Source of the DNA: Batrachochytrium dendrobatidis JAM81
Taxonomy: Eukaryota; Chytridiomycota; Chytridiomycetes; Rhizophydiales
Length of the DNA stretch: 64,000 nt
Reading direction: 5' to 3'
Assembly (NCBI RefSeq): GCF_000203795.2
Contig: NW_006281099.1
Location: 3,041,774 to 3,105,773, forward strand
The position numbers and the translations under genes are program-made. The notes below the pieces were generated by a model. The model ran no database searches, was not told the origin of the DNA, and saw only the letters and a list, made by a program, of their open reading frames with translations. How positions within the stretch are numbered: position 1 is the stretch's first letter; each line of letters starts with the position of its first letter. Of the stretch, positions 33,087 through 49,400 are shown piece after piece.

Positions 33087-35398
33087 ATGGTTGTCATTGA
33101 GCTTAATGTGCTGGCAGCGTTCTATGTTCTTGGATCTGTAGTTGCTATTTATGCCATCAAGAGAATAGCAAAGGCTTTAGTCTTATGTGTCCAACCTATT
33201 CCAAAATTCTTTGTTGTTCCTCCTAAAGGTATTTCGACACAACTTGCAGATCACTTGGTCAAACTGCAGATCTACTAAAGCGACGAGCTGTCTAGTAATG
33301 ACATGCTATTTCAAAAACTGACAGTATTTCTTTTAAACTGTAGAGGCTGATTTTGGTTGGAAGCCTTCCAAGGGACCAACTCAGATATCCTCAGTCCGAG
33401 TAAGTCTAGATCAATACATTGTAGTCATTAGTCTTGTAGTCTGCATTCGACAATGTCTTTAATGGCTCGATACCAATGAGATACTAGGTGGTTGTTAAAA
33501 ACTAATCATTCCTGTATTCTGGACTTGAACACTATTCATTGCTACTTGCATAGGATCCTAAAAACCCAGCCAAGATTATCTGCTACGATCCAGCTACTGG
33601 ATATTCGCTGGGCGAAAGGGATATTGTCTCTCCAGAGCAGGTCAAGTCAATCGTTGATAAGGCTCGCATTGCTCAACAAATATATGCAACTACTACGTTT
33701 GAGCAGCGTCGAACTCTTCTCCGCAGTTTACTCGACTGGATCGTTGACAACCAGGATTTAATCTGTCGTGTTGCCACCAGAGATTCTGGTAAATCACTTA
33801 TCGATGGAAACTTTGGCGAAATTTTAACTACCTGTGAGAAGCTGCGATGGACCATTCAGCATGGTGAAAATGCTTTGCGTTCAGAAGTACGTGAGCCTGG
33901 TATGGTCATGGTGCACAAGATTCCCCGTGTTGATTACTTACCGATCGGTGTAATGGGATGCATTGTAAGCTGGAATTACCCGTTTCACAATGTGTTTGGT
34001 CCAGTAGTGAGTGCTCTCATGGCGGGTAACGCTTGCGTTGTTAAATGCTCTGAACAAGTCGCCTGGAGTACCACCTTTTGGCAATCCATTATATCTGCTG
34101 CGCTCACTGCTAATAATATTAGTGAGGATCTGGTTGTATTCATGAACGGGTTTGGTGAGACTGGACAAGCATTGGTCGATGCTGCTGACAAGGTGTGTAA
34201 ACAGTTCTTGTATGCATCTGCAACGACGCTATTTGGTTTTACTCACTACATTATTTATTCATTGCGAGTAGATTACGTTTATTGGCTCTCCTGGAGTTGG
34301 GAAAATTATTATGAAGCAGGCATCCCACACATTGACACCTGTGATTTTAGAACTTGGAGGAAAAGATTGTGCACTTGTGTTTGATGACTGTGACTATGAA
34401 CAGTTTCGTCATAACTCAATGCGTTATAGTTTTCAAAACTCTGGTCAAAATTGTGCTGGTCTTGAACGGGTTATTATCCACGAGTCGTTGTATGATCGGT
34501 ATATCAGCGACACCATCGAGACTATTAGGAAATTGCGTGTCGGTGCTTCACTCCATGAAGAGGTTGACTGTGGTGCCATCACCATGTTTTCGCAGGTAAA
34601 CTATTTTTGATCTTGCATTGTAGTGCTAAATGTATACAAAGTACTGATGCTTTCAATTCCATTGTACATATAGATTGGAATTATACAGTCACTTGTTGAC
34701 GATGCTATCAAGATGGGTGCAAAAGTCCAGATTGGCGGCAGCACTTATAAAAATCCCAATTTTCCTTACGGACAATATTTTACTCCTACTCTTCTGACTG
34801 GTATCACAACTAAAATGCGTATTTCGCAAGAGGAAATTTTTGGACCTGTGTTGATGGTTATGAAATTCAAGACAGAAGAGGAAGCTATTGCTCTCGCCAA
34901 CTCATCTCCTTTTGGTCTTGGGAGTGGTGTATTCACTCTTGATATCCAAAAGGGAGAACGTGTTGCTCGCAAACTGCGTGTTGGTTTCTCAAATATCAAT
35001 GATTTTGGTGTCAACTATCTTTGTCAAGTGAGTTGACTGATTGGCTTTAATGTACAATCTATTGTCTAGATAATGTGTGGAGTTTTTTGCTAAACTATTT
35101 ATTCTTGCCGTGATGTATCTAGGGTCTTCCATTTGCTGGTGTTGGCATATCTGGTATTGATCGATTTGCTGGTGTTGAAGGTCTTCGCGGAAACTGCCAT
35201 CCTCGTGCCATGACTAGCGATAGATTTAACTTTATGGGAGTCCGTACTACTTTGCCCCAATTGCTGCACTATCCTATTGTACCAGCAGGAAAGGAATTTC
35301 AAGAAAGTCTGATTCAGATGCTTTTTGCACTTAATCCTGTTTCTCGAGTCATTGGATTGATGCGTGTTGCCAAAATATCTATTCTTGGCCATGCATAA
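33087..35398 (+). CDS. Msc7-like membrane-anchored aldehyde dehydrogenase, 6 exons
   Basis: NAD(P)-dependent aldehyde dehydrogenase superfamily, closest in layout to the fungal Msc7 group. Exons 33087-33228, 33344-33399, 33554-34192, 34272-34595, 34674-35027 and 35123-35398 give 596 residues. The N-terminus has one hydrophobic anchor (VLAAFYVLGSVVAIYAI) preceding the catalytic body. Seen in order: SWNYPFHN and NACVVKCSE (cofactor binding), ITFIGSPGVGK, ELGGKD with the general-base Glu, GQNCAG with the nucleophilic Cys, EEIFGPVLMV, and PFAGVGISG. The C-terminal ~80 residues extend beyond the usual ALDH core, as in Msc7 proteins. The physiological substrate is unknown. Start chosen at the first ATG; it gives the membrane anchor in frame. 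Confidence 0.93.
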
Positions 35399-35538
35399 GC
35401 CACTTTTTATTTGAGTATCCATTACAATCAAAAAATGATTATTGTATCTCAATTCTTGTTATGCTTGTCTCATTCGACTATTTTGAATTAAACTATCCTC
35501 TAGTCAGTATAGATTTCATGTGTTTTGCTGATGTTGGG

Positions 35539-40252
<4,714 letters not shown>

Positions 40253-40532
40253 TATGTTAATGAATCAGATAAAAATTCAACAAAGTTTACAGCTTCAAAT
40301 ATAGTCTAGGTTGAAACGCATGCATCTGTAATGAATACGGAATTTAAAGGAATCGACGCATTTCTAGCCACAGATCCGACTTGATTCTATTCAGTAATGT
40401 GTTGTTAAACTATCATGAAAATACAAGTGAAGCAATGCATGCAATCGAAAACAGCCGTCCATAACGAAGACGTAGTCGAATCAAAATTCAAATCAAAAAT
40501 GGATTTTCCCTTTCCATCAGTCATCAACTGTA

Positions 40533-41334
40533 ATGAGTCGTTTGCTGCTGCGTTTATTGCCTACTGTCCGTCCTTTGGCTATTGCTGCCCGTAAGTGTTT
40601 GATTAGCTGGAAGCATATTCTTGACTATCATACACCCATGATGGTCTACTTGCATACAGGGCTTGTTTATTTCCAACTTTTGTAAAAATGTCACTGACAT
40701 CTCATGTTGCATCATCGCTTGTTTTGATGACTTGAACTAACAATCTTTTACTTTGATTGCTACTGGATGTAATATTGATCTATTTGCTGTTGGTGTATGT
40801 GATCCAACCCTATTCTATTATCTGTTGGAATATATGAACCGCATGGCCATGATGGGACTTGGCAACTGACTTGATTTCATTATTACGAATTGAAACTCTT
40901 CAGCAACCCGCTTTGTTGCTCCGAGAGCAACTGCTCCCATGGCCTCGTTGCTCTCCATTCGCAACTATGCCAGCCATGAGCTTGACCCTGCCAACAAAAG
41001 CGAGTATGATGCCTATGTTCAACAATGGATGAAGCATTTTACCAATGTCGAGGATGACTTTGAGCTTGAGCGTGGTCTCAACCATATTTTTGCTGCCGAT
41101 TGGGTCCCTTCTGTTGAGCTTGTTGCTCTGACCCTCAAGGCTGCCCGTCGCCTCGATAGTTTCCCAACCGCAGTACGTATTCTCGAGGGTCTCAAGGACA
41201 AGGCTTACAAGCCAGAGCAATACCAGGCATATATACGTGAACTCAAACCCCTTCTTGAGGAGCTTGGTATTCCTGAAAAACAGGATCTTGGAGAGTTTGA
41301 TATCATCAGAGAACGAAACCCCTGGACTGAATAG
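40533..41334 (+). CDS. COX6: Cytochrome c oxidase subunit 6 (COX5A family), 2 exons
   Basis: Nuclear-encoded, matrix-side subunit of respiratory complex IV (yeast Cox6, animal COX5A). Exons 40533-40590 and 40904-41334 join in phase to 162 residues. The first exon encodes MSRLLLRLLPTVRPLAIAA, an Arg/Leu mitochondrial presequence that continues into TRFVAPRATAPMASLLSIRNYAS. The mature part has the family pattern YDAYVQQWMKHF, FELERGLNHIFAADWVPS, ALTLKAARRLDSFPTAVRILEGL and YIRELKPLLEELGI. Introns: one of 313 bp after the presequence start, with a GTAAGTG donor. Codon choice is GC-ending like the aconitase gene, in keeping with strong expression. The start is fixed by the presequence exon. Confidence 0.95.
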
Positions 41335-42047
41335 GCAAGTAAAATAAACTGATTAATCTACAGATCTATTGTGCGATTCGGCAAGCACTTCATATCACGT
41401 GGGTAGCATGGCTACAGATATTGCTTGCTAGTGTACAGAGTCACTAACCGATTCATTGCACCTATACTTGAAATCAATGTTGTGGTTATTTACTAGATGG
41501 CTTGAGGTTTAGCTACATTTGATCCGGGCTGAATTGGGATCTTGACTGTTTTGTTGGGATTTTTATAAAATTAAAAGGCCAATCAATAACAGTTCAAATG
41601 TTACATTTTGATTATTGAGTTTTTGTATTGACAGTATATTGTGGTGATTCATTGCTTGGTGGGGTTTGTGTGCACTCTTAGATTCCAATGTAAACTTGCA
41701 AATCCCTTATTCCAAAGCTCTGCTATCATTGGGAATACTTTGAGCAAATATCATTCTGACTGCAAAATACAAAGATTTATCTCTATGATGTCACATTTAA
41801 CGAACACGCATGCCAAGTGTTATGAAAGCAGCGAGTTTTGCATTTATCACGGACCAAATCTGACAATTGGCTTGTCGGAGTTTAATCACATTCTACGCCA
41901 GATCTGATATTGTCATATGAACTACTCTCAGCCTTTGCTAGACACGATAAATCAGATATTACACTTTAGCCACAATCCAATTCGCTTATTAGAGCTGCTA
42001 CATGTATTTATCACTGTCACTTGTCAGGATCTAAATACATTCTAATA
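41335..42047. other. Intergenic between COX6 and the LRR gene
   Basis: 713 bp. A plus-strand frame at 41641-41907 (88 codons, no domain, no clear splice sites) is not convincing. AAGTAAAATAAA right after the COX6 stop may be its polyadenylation signal. CATATCACGTGGGTAG near 41390 has a CACGTG core, which could be an E-box-like site but is a single occurrence. Confidence 0.4.
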
Positions 42048-44113
42048 ATGCTCCTTCTTGTCATTTTTGCACTACTACACATTCGTATTAATGGCCTTTA
42101 TGGTCAACAAATAACCTGGTCTCCTGGAATTGGATGCGAGTTTATAGAGAAAGCATTAATGGTAGGTCAAGCCTTGAATCATCATCCATTCGACCATGCC
42201 TGTCTTGATACCATTTACAGCTGCATTCACGTAAAATGCAACTTTTGTCTTGCATTGATTGTTTTGAAATATGCAATGTTTAAATATTCGGCATCTTTTC
42301 TACTACAAATCGACTGCAGTGCCTACTCAATTATTCTTGCAGGCATAACGTCCATTATACGATTTTAGTTCAAGCTATAGCTTTGGATTTCCTTTTCCAC
42401 TTTTAGCATAACCATATTGTACAATTGAAAAGTTTGAAAACGGATTTATCCATTGGAATCTACATATTGAGTTGACCGTTTTCAATACAATTCATTTTGT
42501 ATTCTAAAACTCGGATACATTCGTGTTCTAGTTGAAGAAACAAAAGATTGCATACCGATTACCAAGAGAAAGATCAGTGAATCAAAGATTCTAGACAACA
42601 CAATGTTCAGTAAATTTGACACCCATCACTGCACGAGACTGTTTATGATGTATTTTGGCACTTTCAGTGGTCCATTTTACGTGAATATGGCGGTAACTAA
42701 ATCTAAATTATATCTTGTTTTGTAATCTATGATTCAGCATTGGCAAGTGAATCCACCTTGGACAGCGGGAATGTGCTGCTCTAACAGTAATGAATTTACT
42801 GATCCAAACTCATCAAAAAATTACAAAGGTGATATGGTATACTGCGATGCTGTTGGTAATATTTTGACCTTGTAGGTATTCTTGTTTGATTTGATTTTCG
42901 TGTTGTAGTTTTGTACAAGTACAATGATAACAAGTAGAAACTCACAAGCCATATTATAATATATAGGAATCTTGGTATATCTAATCAAAGTCAGTACAAT
43001 AGCATATTTCTACAAACTGCTGCTGTTAGTGCAACTGAGCTTCCTTCCGAATTGGCTTCTCTACCATCATTGAAAAACCTGTATGTCGTGTATTTATTCA
43101 GCAATATGTATATTTTATGGGCAGCAGAGTTGTACTTACATTATCAGATACTATACAATATTTCATTCAACAGATACGTTTCTGGTAGAAACCTTGCTGG
43201 TTCAATTCCATCCTCGTTTGCTGGACTAACGGGTCTTGAAACGCTTGATTTGTCAAAAAACAACCTAAATGGTGCACTTGCCACTTTGACAAATTTATCA
43301 TCACTAACATCATTGTAGGTATTTTTTGACTACATGACATTCAGCATTGTTTTACACTCTGGCAGATCCTCAGTCTTGAATGCAATCCAAACATCCAACA
43401 TGTATACTTACATTTATTAAATCATTTATATATATAGAGATCTTAGTGGCAACCCCATCAATGGAGATTATACGCCGTTGAATGGAAAGATATTTACCTA
43501 TATAAACCTGAGCGGAACAAACATTGCAGGACAAATCTCAAATGTGACTTTTACTAGCAATTCTATGTGTACATGGCCTAGTTCATCCACATCCAGTGCA
43601 CAATCAAATTCCTGTGTTATACCTGGTGGTAAATTATGTGGCAGTATTTCATACTGTTCTCAATCTGCAATCAATGAAGCATCCAGTATGACGCAAGTAT
43701 TGAACGCTATGCCAACATCATCTCAATCGCCAGTATCTCACGCAGAAATAGAGTCTGGCCCAAGTTTTGGCATTTCATCCATGGTGGGAATCATGATAGC
43801 TATTGGATTCATATGTTTTGCCGGTCTAGTTGTTGCAGGATCATTTATTATTGGTAGACATCAACAGCGACGCATGCATGATCGATGCTCAGTCCTAATC
43901 ACCAACTCCATGCCAAGGCATTCCTCGTTGATGCATGCCCGGAATTCTAAACACCGATCGCGGTTTTCATGGAAGTTGGAAGATTCGCCTAAATTGATTA
44001 TCCCTGACAATGCCTATTTCTCATCCACTGCCTCGATCATCTCAGCTACAACTCCAATCACTCCAGTCACTCCCATTACCCCTGTAATCTATGATCGCTA
44101 CGCTCATGCTTGA
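42048..44113 (+). CDS. LRR receptor-like single-pass membrane protein, 5 exons
   Basis: Cell-surface protein with leucine-rich repeats. Exons 42048-42161, 42738-42871, 42967-43080, 43174-43314 and 43438-44113 join in phase to 392 residues. The signal peptide is MLLLVIFALLHIRINGLYG. A cap follows: GIGCEFIEKAL, then HWQVNPPWTAGMCCSNSNEF with the paired Cys typical of LRR N-caps. LRR units: GNILTLNLGISNQS, ELPSELASLPSLKNL, NLAGSIPSSFAGLTGLETLD, NLNGALATLTNLSSLTSLDL. After a Cys-containing C-cap and Ser-rich stalk there is one TM helix (SMVGIMIAIGFICFAGLVVAGS), then a basic RHQQRRMH and a tail with TPITPVTPITPV repeats. There is no kinase domain. Introns between LRR units all fall in phase 2. The first intron (576 bp) contains the TIR element copy A. 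Confidence 0.82.
42225..42686. mobile_element. MITE-like element, copy A, perfect 14-bp terminal inverted repeats
   Basis: Left end ATTCACGTAAAATG (42225-42238) and right end CATTTTACGTGAAT (42673-42686) are perfect inverted repeats. The 462-bp unit lies wholly inside intron 1 of the LRR gene and has no coding capacity. Its internal block (GCATAACCATATTGTACAAT at 42407-42426, then GGATTTATCCATTGGAATC) is shared with copies at 46.2 kb and 1.3 kb. No clear target-site duplication could be called. A non-autonomous DNA transposon is the simplest reading. Confidence 0.6.
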
Positions 44114-44439
44114 TGTTATTTTCTGCCGAGGTAATGTTGGTAAATAATCAATCGAATTTCGATTTATAGTGTTTGAAATCAGTGCTTTGATCAATACATC
44201 AGCTCATATATAAAAATATCAAATACTATCTGTGTATTGTTGCAGAATAAACAGCAGTGCTTCATTTTAACATTGATTTATTCAAAATGGCTTAAATTTG
44301 CTCAGCTATTGGATCATACAAATAGCATGAACCAGTAAAAATGGTCATGTATTAAACCTCAATACTGCGTATTAGAAGTTTAAAAGTATATAAAATGCAC
44401 GCGTTATGTTATGGTGGGATGAGTAGATGGATCAGTTAT

Positions 44440-46017
44440 TTAAATCGACTTTTGATGTTCGGGCTTTGATAGCATTTAGAAAATAAGCAGGGTTAGTATT
44501 AAACCAATATATCTCACAGACTCAACAAAAAAACAATATAGCACATACCCTATGACTGGTTTCATGGTCAAGATGAACAAATGCACGCTCGACTTCTTCC
44601 AAAGTTTCAATTTTAATTTGAAGAGCTTCACCTATGTCGTGAGCTTCACACAGTGGCATGTCTGCAGGAAGAACAATATCTACCTCGACAACATATTTGC
44701 TGCCAGCATAATATGCACGACATGTATCCACCTGCTTAACACGCGGATCGTGAGTCATAGACAAGTAGGTAACACGATTCAAAAAAGATGTATCGGCACT
44801 CTTTCCAACAATCAGTTGAATATGCTCTTGAGCAGCTGAAGCCCAAGACCGTAAAATCAATAGGGCAATCAAAATACCGCCAATAGGATCAATATACCAT
44901 CGTACATATTGACCAAGTAATCCAAAGGCAATACCAGTTATGTTGAGAATTAAATCGTTGCGATGGTCTTGAGCAAGAATTCTAGCCGAAGGGTATTTTG
45001 ATAGCGATACACAAAACAGATATAAAAAGAATTTGAACACTAAATGTAAGATTTGCAAATATGCATGTGGTTACTTGACATGTGCAGATACAGTCATGTT
45101 TTGTAGATAAAGCCACATACCCAAAGCAACACCAATAAAAGAAATACTGATAACACCGAGCTGAATGTTATGGTCTGAACTAGTCAGTGAGCGTACACTT
45201 TCAATCTGTAAATATCCAAATGTTAAACCAGTGCATAGTTCGATCAATATGACTGCAAGTCATGCAAGCCATAGACATGAAGCCTAGAATGATCCGACTT
45301 ACGATCAACTGAAGGGACAGAGTTGCCATTAGGGTCGCAAACACTATGATTCCTGCAGTTTCATATCTGGCCTTTCCAGTTGGATAGTTTAGATTGTGAC
45401 CGCTAGATGCAATACGATTGGCAAACACAAGCACTCCGTTGGAAGCAATGTCCATGAACGCATCAGCTGTAGTGGCAAGCAAAGATAGAGATCCGGACAA
45501 AAGAGCTCCAACAAGCTGCAAACAAAACAGCAGGATATTGACTGCAAACGATCCATTGACTGCGAGTTTAAGCTAGACAAAAGTGAGTATACAGATGTAG
45601 ATGACATGCTTGAAGGACTTCAACCAGACAATATAAAAACAAGACTCGATTGGTTACCTTGAACAGCTGGGCCTCTTCATCCTCATCTCGATAATCCGGT
45701 GGTTTTAAAAGTCCTTCAATCAACTCGTTCTGGTTCTCATAAAAGTCGGCTACTTTTTTCCCATTAGAACCTCGACCTCGAAGCTGCTTCAGAGTATCCT
45801 TGCTCACAAGCTTTGGTCGCAGTAAAAGTGGATCAGTGGAACTGATTCTATCTTCAAGCCCCCGTTCCATAGAAGGTCCAGCCTCTGTTGGAGACTCGTC
45901 CATTAGGTTGGGTAGACCCAGATTCTCCTTGCGCATGATTGTTGTTGAAATACCTATCCTAGCCGTCGCTGTTGAACTGGCCGTAGAAACCTCTGCGGTT
46001 GGGTGTGTAGAAACCAT
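44440..46017 (-). CDS. Cation diffusion facilitator (Mn-CDF-like) transporter, 5 exons
   Basis: Exports divalent metal, probably Mn, in exchange for protons across an internal or plasma membrane. Exons 46017-45658, 45572-45303, 45205-45075, 44981-44549 and 44463-44440 join in phase to 405 residues. The cytosolic N-terminus of ~120 residues is polar and ends LIEGLLKPPDYRDEDEEAQLFK, typical of fungal and plant MTP8-11-type proteins. TM2 carries DAFMD and TM5 carries DHRND; these DxxxD pairs are what distinguish Mn-type CDFs from HxxxD Zn-type ones. The C-terminal cytosolic domain (RAYYAGSKYVVEVDIVLPADMP, FVHLDHETSHRPEHQ) is complete. The last exon encodes only seven residues. The gene is convergent with the LRR gene. 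Confidence 0.93.
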
Positions 46018-46441
46018 ATTGCAGTAGTTTTGATAAACTAGATTGTCTGGCTATAAACCAAGTTGACAAGAGTTTAAGAAAACTCATGGTCAGCACTGAC
46101 TGTTTTGTTGATTGGCGAATCATTACACTGATGGATGCCCTTCAATTACAACTAAGCCATGAAAGCACATTGAATTACACCCGCATTTACGTAATATAAC
46201 GCTTGGATTTATTTTGCAGTCGCTGCCTCTGGCATAGCCATATATTGTACAATTGTCAAGTTTGGTACCAGATTCATTCATTGCAATCCAGATATTGGCT
46301 CAACTGTTGTTTCTACGCCAACTATACAATTCTCACTCGTAATGGCAAAGATGTGGAATTTGTCGAAACTATGAACATTCGTTTGGTTGTTTACTATGCA
46401 TGTTGACAGTTTTATTTATGCTCCATTTTATGTGAATACAA
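46018..46441. other. Spacer between CDF start and DHX29 stop, mostly repeat
   Basis: 424 bp carrying the CDF promoter (leftward) and the 3' flank of the helicase gene. The right 250 bp are dispersed-element copy B, whose terminus ends about 4 bp from the helicase stop codon (46442-46444). No gene supported. Confidence 0.5.
46185..46437. mobile_element. MITE-like element, copy B
   Basis: Left end ATTTACGTAATAT (46185-46197) and right end CATTTTATGTGAAT (46424-46437) are degenerate versions of the copy A termini and are still mutually inverted. Internal block GGCATAGCCATATATTGTAC (46231-46250), then AAGTTTGG and GATTCATTCATTGCAATCCAGATATTG, aligns with copies A and C. At 253 bp it is shorter than copy A. 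The right terminus abuts the helicase stop codon, so it may supply part of that gene's 3' UTR. Confidence 0.6.
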
Positions 46442-49400
46442 TTAAGCAGCAGTTGGGCAGTTTGCAATCAGTTTTTTGAAACAAGATTTTGCTTGACTCA
46501 TCTTGTCAGTTATGTTTTTAGGGTCTTTGAAAAATGCATCAAAGTGTTGCTCCAATACTTGACGTAAAGCCATTAGTCCAGCACAGGTTCGGGGTGGACA
46601 TTTAATCACCAGTTGATCGCTATCGATGCTCAAAGCTCCAATACAAGGCTAATCAGACATGTTTAACAGTTAATCTACAATGCACACTATTGATAATTAC
46701 ATGATAGTTGCCAAGAAAGCTCAGTATTCAAACATACCTGCATGGTAGCAGTCTTTCCACAGAATAATACCACAGATAGGCCAAGTGTTTCGTTAATATC
46801 CAGTACAGCTCCTCGATCAGTGCCGGATACAGATCTGGCCTTTTCCAGTTTAATGGCGTGGTATGCATACCATCCTGATTCTTTGAGATCATTTTTTGAG
46901 ACAATGCTTGATTTTTGAATGTTTATATCATCAGTTTTGCCAGGCATATGCAAAAGATGCGCTGTGACTTTCCCATGCATTTTTACTGGAGCATCAAGCA
47001 CTAGTATGTTTGGATAAAGTGCTGCAGCAAATAGTGATTGAACCAGTTGCTCAGTGCTGGTAATGGGTGAATTTAAACGAATTGTCAATGAAGGCATGCC
47101 AATTTGAGACCGTTCTTTTAAGGCGGCTGAATTCAAATTCGATGTCATCTGAGCAGATATAAAACCAAGTGCTACCAAGCCACGTCGCAACCGCGTCCGT
47201 GTATCATGAATGAGATTTAGATTTTGCCAGCTCAAAAAAAAGTTGTCGCAAAACCGTTTAGAATTCGATGCAGATTTGAACTGATCCATCCTTTCTGCCC
47301 ATTTATCATAGGCATATGCGTAGGAAAGTAGATCAGAATTGCCACGACGAAATACTGCATGTGCAATACTGGCCTGTGCTTCTTGATCAAAAGGTCGTAC
47401 AAAAGGGCTTTTTCCCAAACTTAACACTGCGCAAATAGTCAAAACAGGCTCAATGCAGTCAAAGAATATAGAGTATAGGAGCATTTTTCCCAGTCGTACA
47501 TCCAACGGTAGGTTTACCAGTATCCTTCCCAGCCAAGTCAAATTCTCATTGTCATCCAAAGCCTTTGTCTGTAAAAATTTGTCAGATTTCATCATTAAAA
47601 ATAATAATACCAATACTAAACTGACCATATTCAAAAGTTGAAGCGATCTTTCAATCCGGGCTTCCGGAGGAGGTTCAGGCATAGAGGCAAACAAACTAGC
47701 TAGCGATCCACAGCAACTATACGGCCCCAAAATGGCACGCACGCGAAGGCAGATCTCCTCCAGCTCAAGTCTCAGCATCTCTGGTGGACGCGATTGTGGC
47801 TAATATCCATGTTTTCAAAGTATAGGATTCAGCAATTTGGACCAATAAAGCCTTGACTTTTAATCCGTACAATAAACAGGGTTCAAAGTGATTTTACCAG
47901 CAATTTATATGATGAGTGCGGAATAAGATGGAAACATTGTCCAGGCCGAACACGCCCTGCTCGGCCAGCACGCTGTTTGCAATTTGCTTTTGAGATCAAA
48001 ATGTCGGCAAGCCTTCTCATTTTTCTTCTTTCATCATAGCTATACAAAATAGTGAAAGTATAAATGGTTTAAAACTCATTGTAGGTCAAAGATAATGATG
48101 GATTAAACAATGTTTTTAAGAACAAATGGGCAAAAATACTCTTACCAAATTTCACGGGCACGGCCACTATCAATGACATAAACAATGTCTGGAATGGTAA
48201 TTCCAGTTTCGGCGACATTTGTGGAAAGAACAACCTTGCGCTTTCCTTGCGGTGCAGACTCGAATACCATCGATTGCTCTTGCGCGGTCAGCATACCATG
48301 CAAGCAAAGAACCCACAGTTGTGATTCACCTTGTTCTTCAGATTTGGCACTCAAAGCATCTCTTAGACTACGAATCTCTGATATTCCAGGCAAAAAAACC
48401 AAAATACTTCCTGGTGTCATGTCATCACATTCTGGCTCTTGCGAAATAATATGATAAATCAAATGCTCAATAAGCTCGTAGTTAACCTTTTGTGGATCTA
48501 TACGCGAAACTGTTTCCAATGTTGAAGCAGAGTATATACTTTGGCTTTCCCACGTATCATCGGTGTCGTCGTCCAAATCTATCACCATAGACACATCTTC
48601 TACTATATCTTCAGTATACAGATCATCATTGGATGGCTTTATGGTTTGCTCCCACATAGCTGTCATTGAGTAGGATGTACCCCCTCGACCTGACACCTTG
48701 ATAGTTTTAGATTCTACCCAATAGTGAATGCATATTGATCATTAAAAACATGCGCTTAAATATCACATGTGCAGATTAACAAAAAACATACTTTGATAAA
48801 CATTCTTGGGCTGAAGGGAAAATTTAGAGTGAGTATCCATAATATAACCTACTCCATGACAAACAATAAGAATTAGTGGATATACAATCATGTCAGTTTA
48901 AAAAAATATTTTAACCCCGTACCAGATTCCTGGATGGCATCTTCAAGATAACCAATTTTGACTGGAAACATTTTCCCAGGAACCTGAATGCATGGTACAG
49001 TACTGATACCAGTTCCTTTTTCAAAATATGCAGCAAAGAAACCAGCGTCCACTGTAGCACTCATTAGAATTACTCTAAATGATGGTCGATAAAATAAAAT
49101 TGCAGTGGTTTTAGCATAAAAACGTATCCATCAGCCTACTAATAACAAATTTCAATTCATACTTTAAATCTGGACGACGTGGCAAAAGCCATTTGAGTAA
49201 AAACAGCAGAAAGTCAGAATCAAGGGTACGTTCGTGCACCTCATCCACAATCACATGTGATATTCCAGTCAGCATTGTATTAGATTCCATTCGTTTCAGC
49301 AATACTCCCTATTTCAAATGCTTTAGTAAATTGCTCATATTGCATGAGAAATATTAGTGTCATATCGCAGCCAAACATATAACATACTGTCGTACAGAAT

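Noticed and set aside
41641..41907. 88-codon plus-strand frame between COX6 and the LRR gene
   Set aside because: No domain, no splice support, unremarkable composition.
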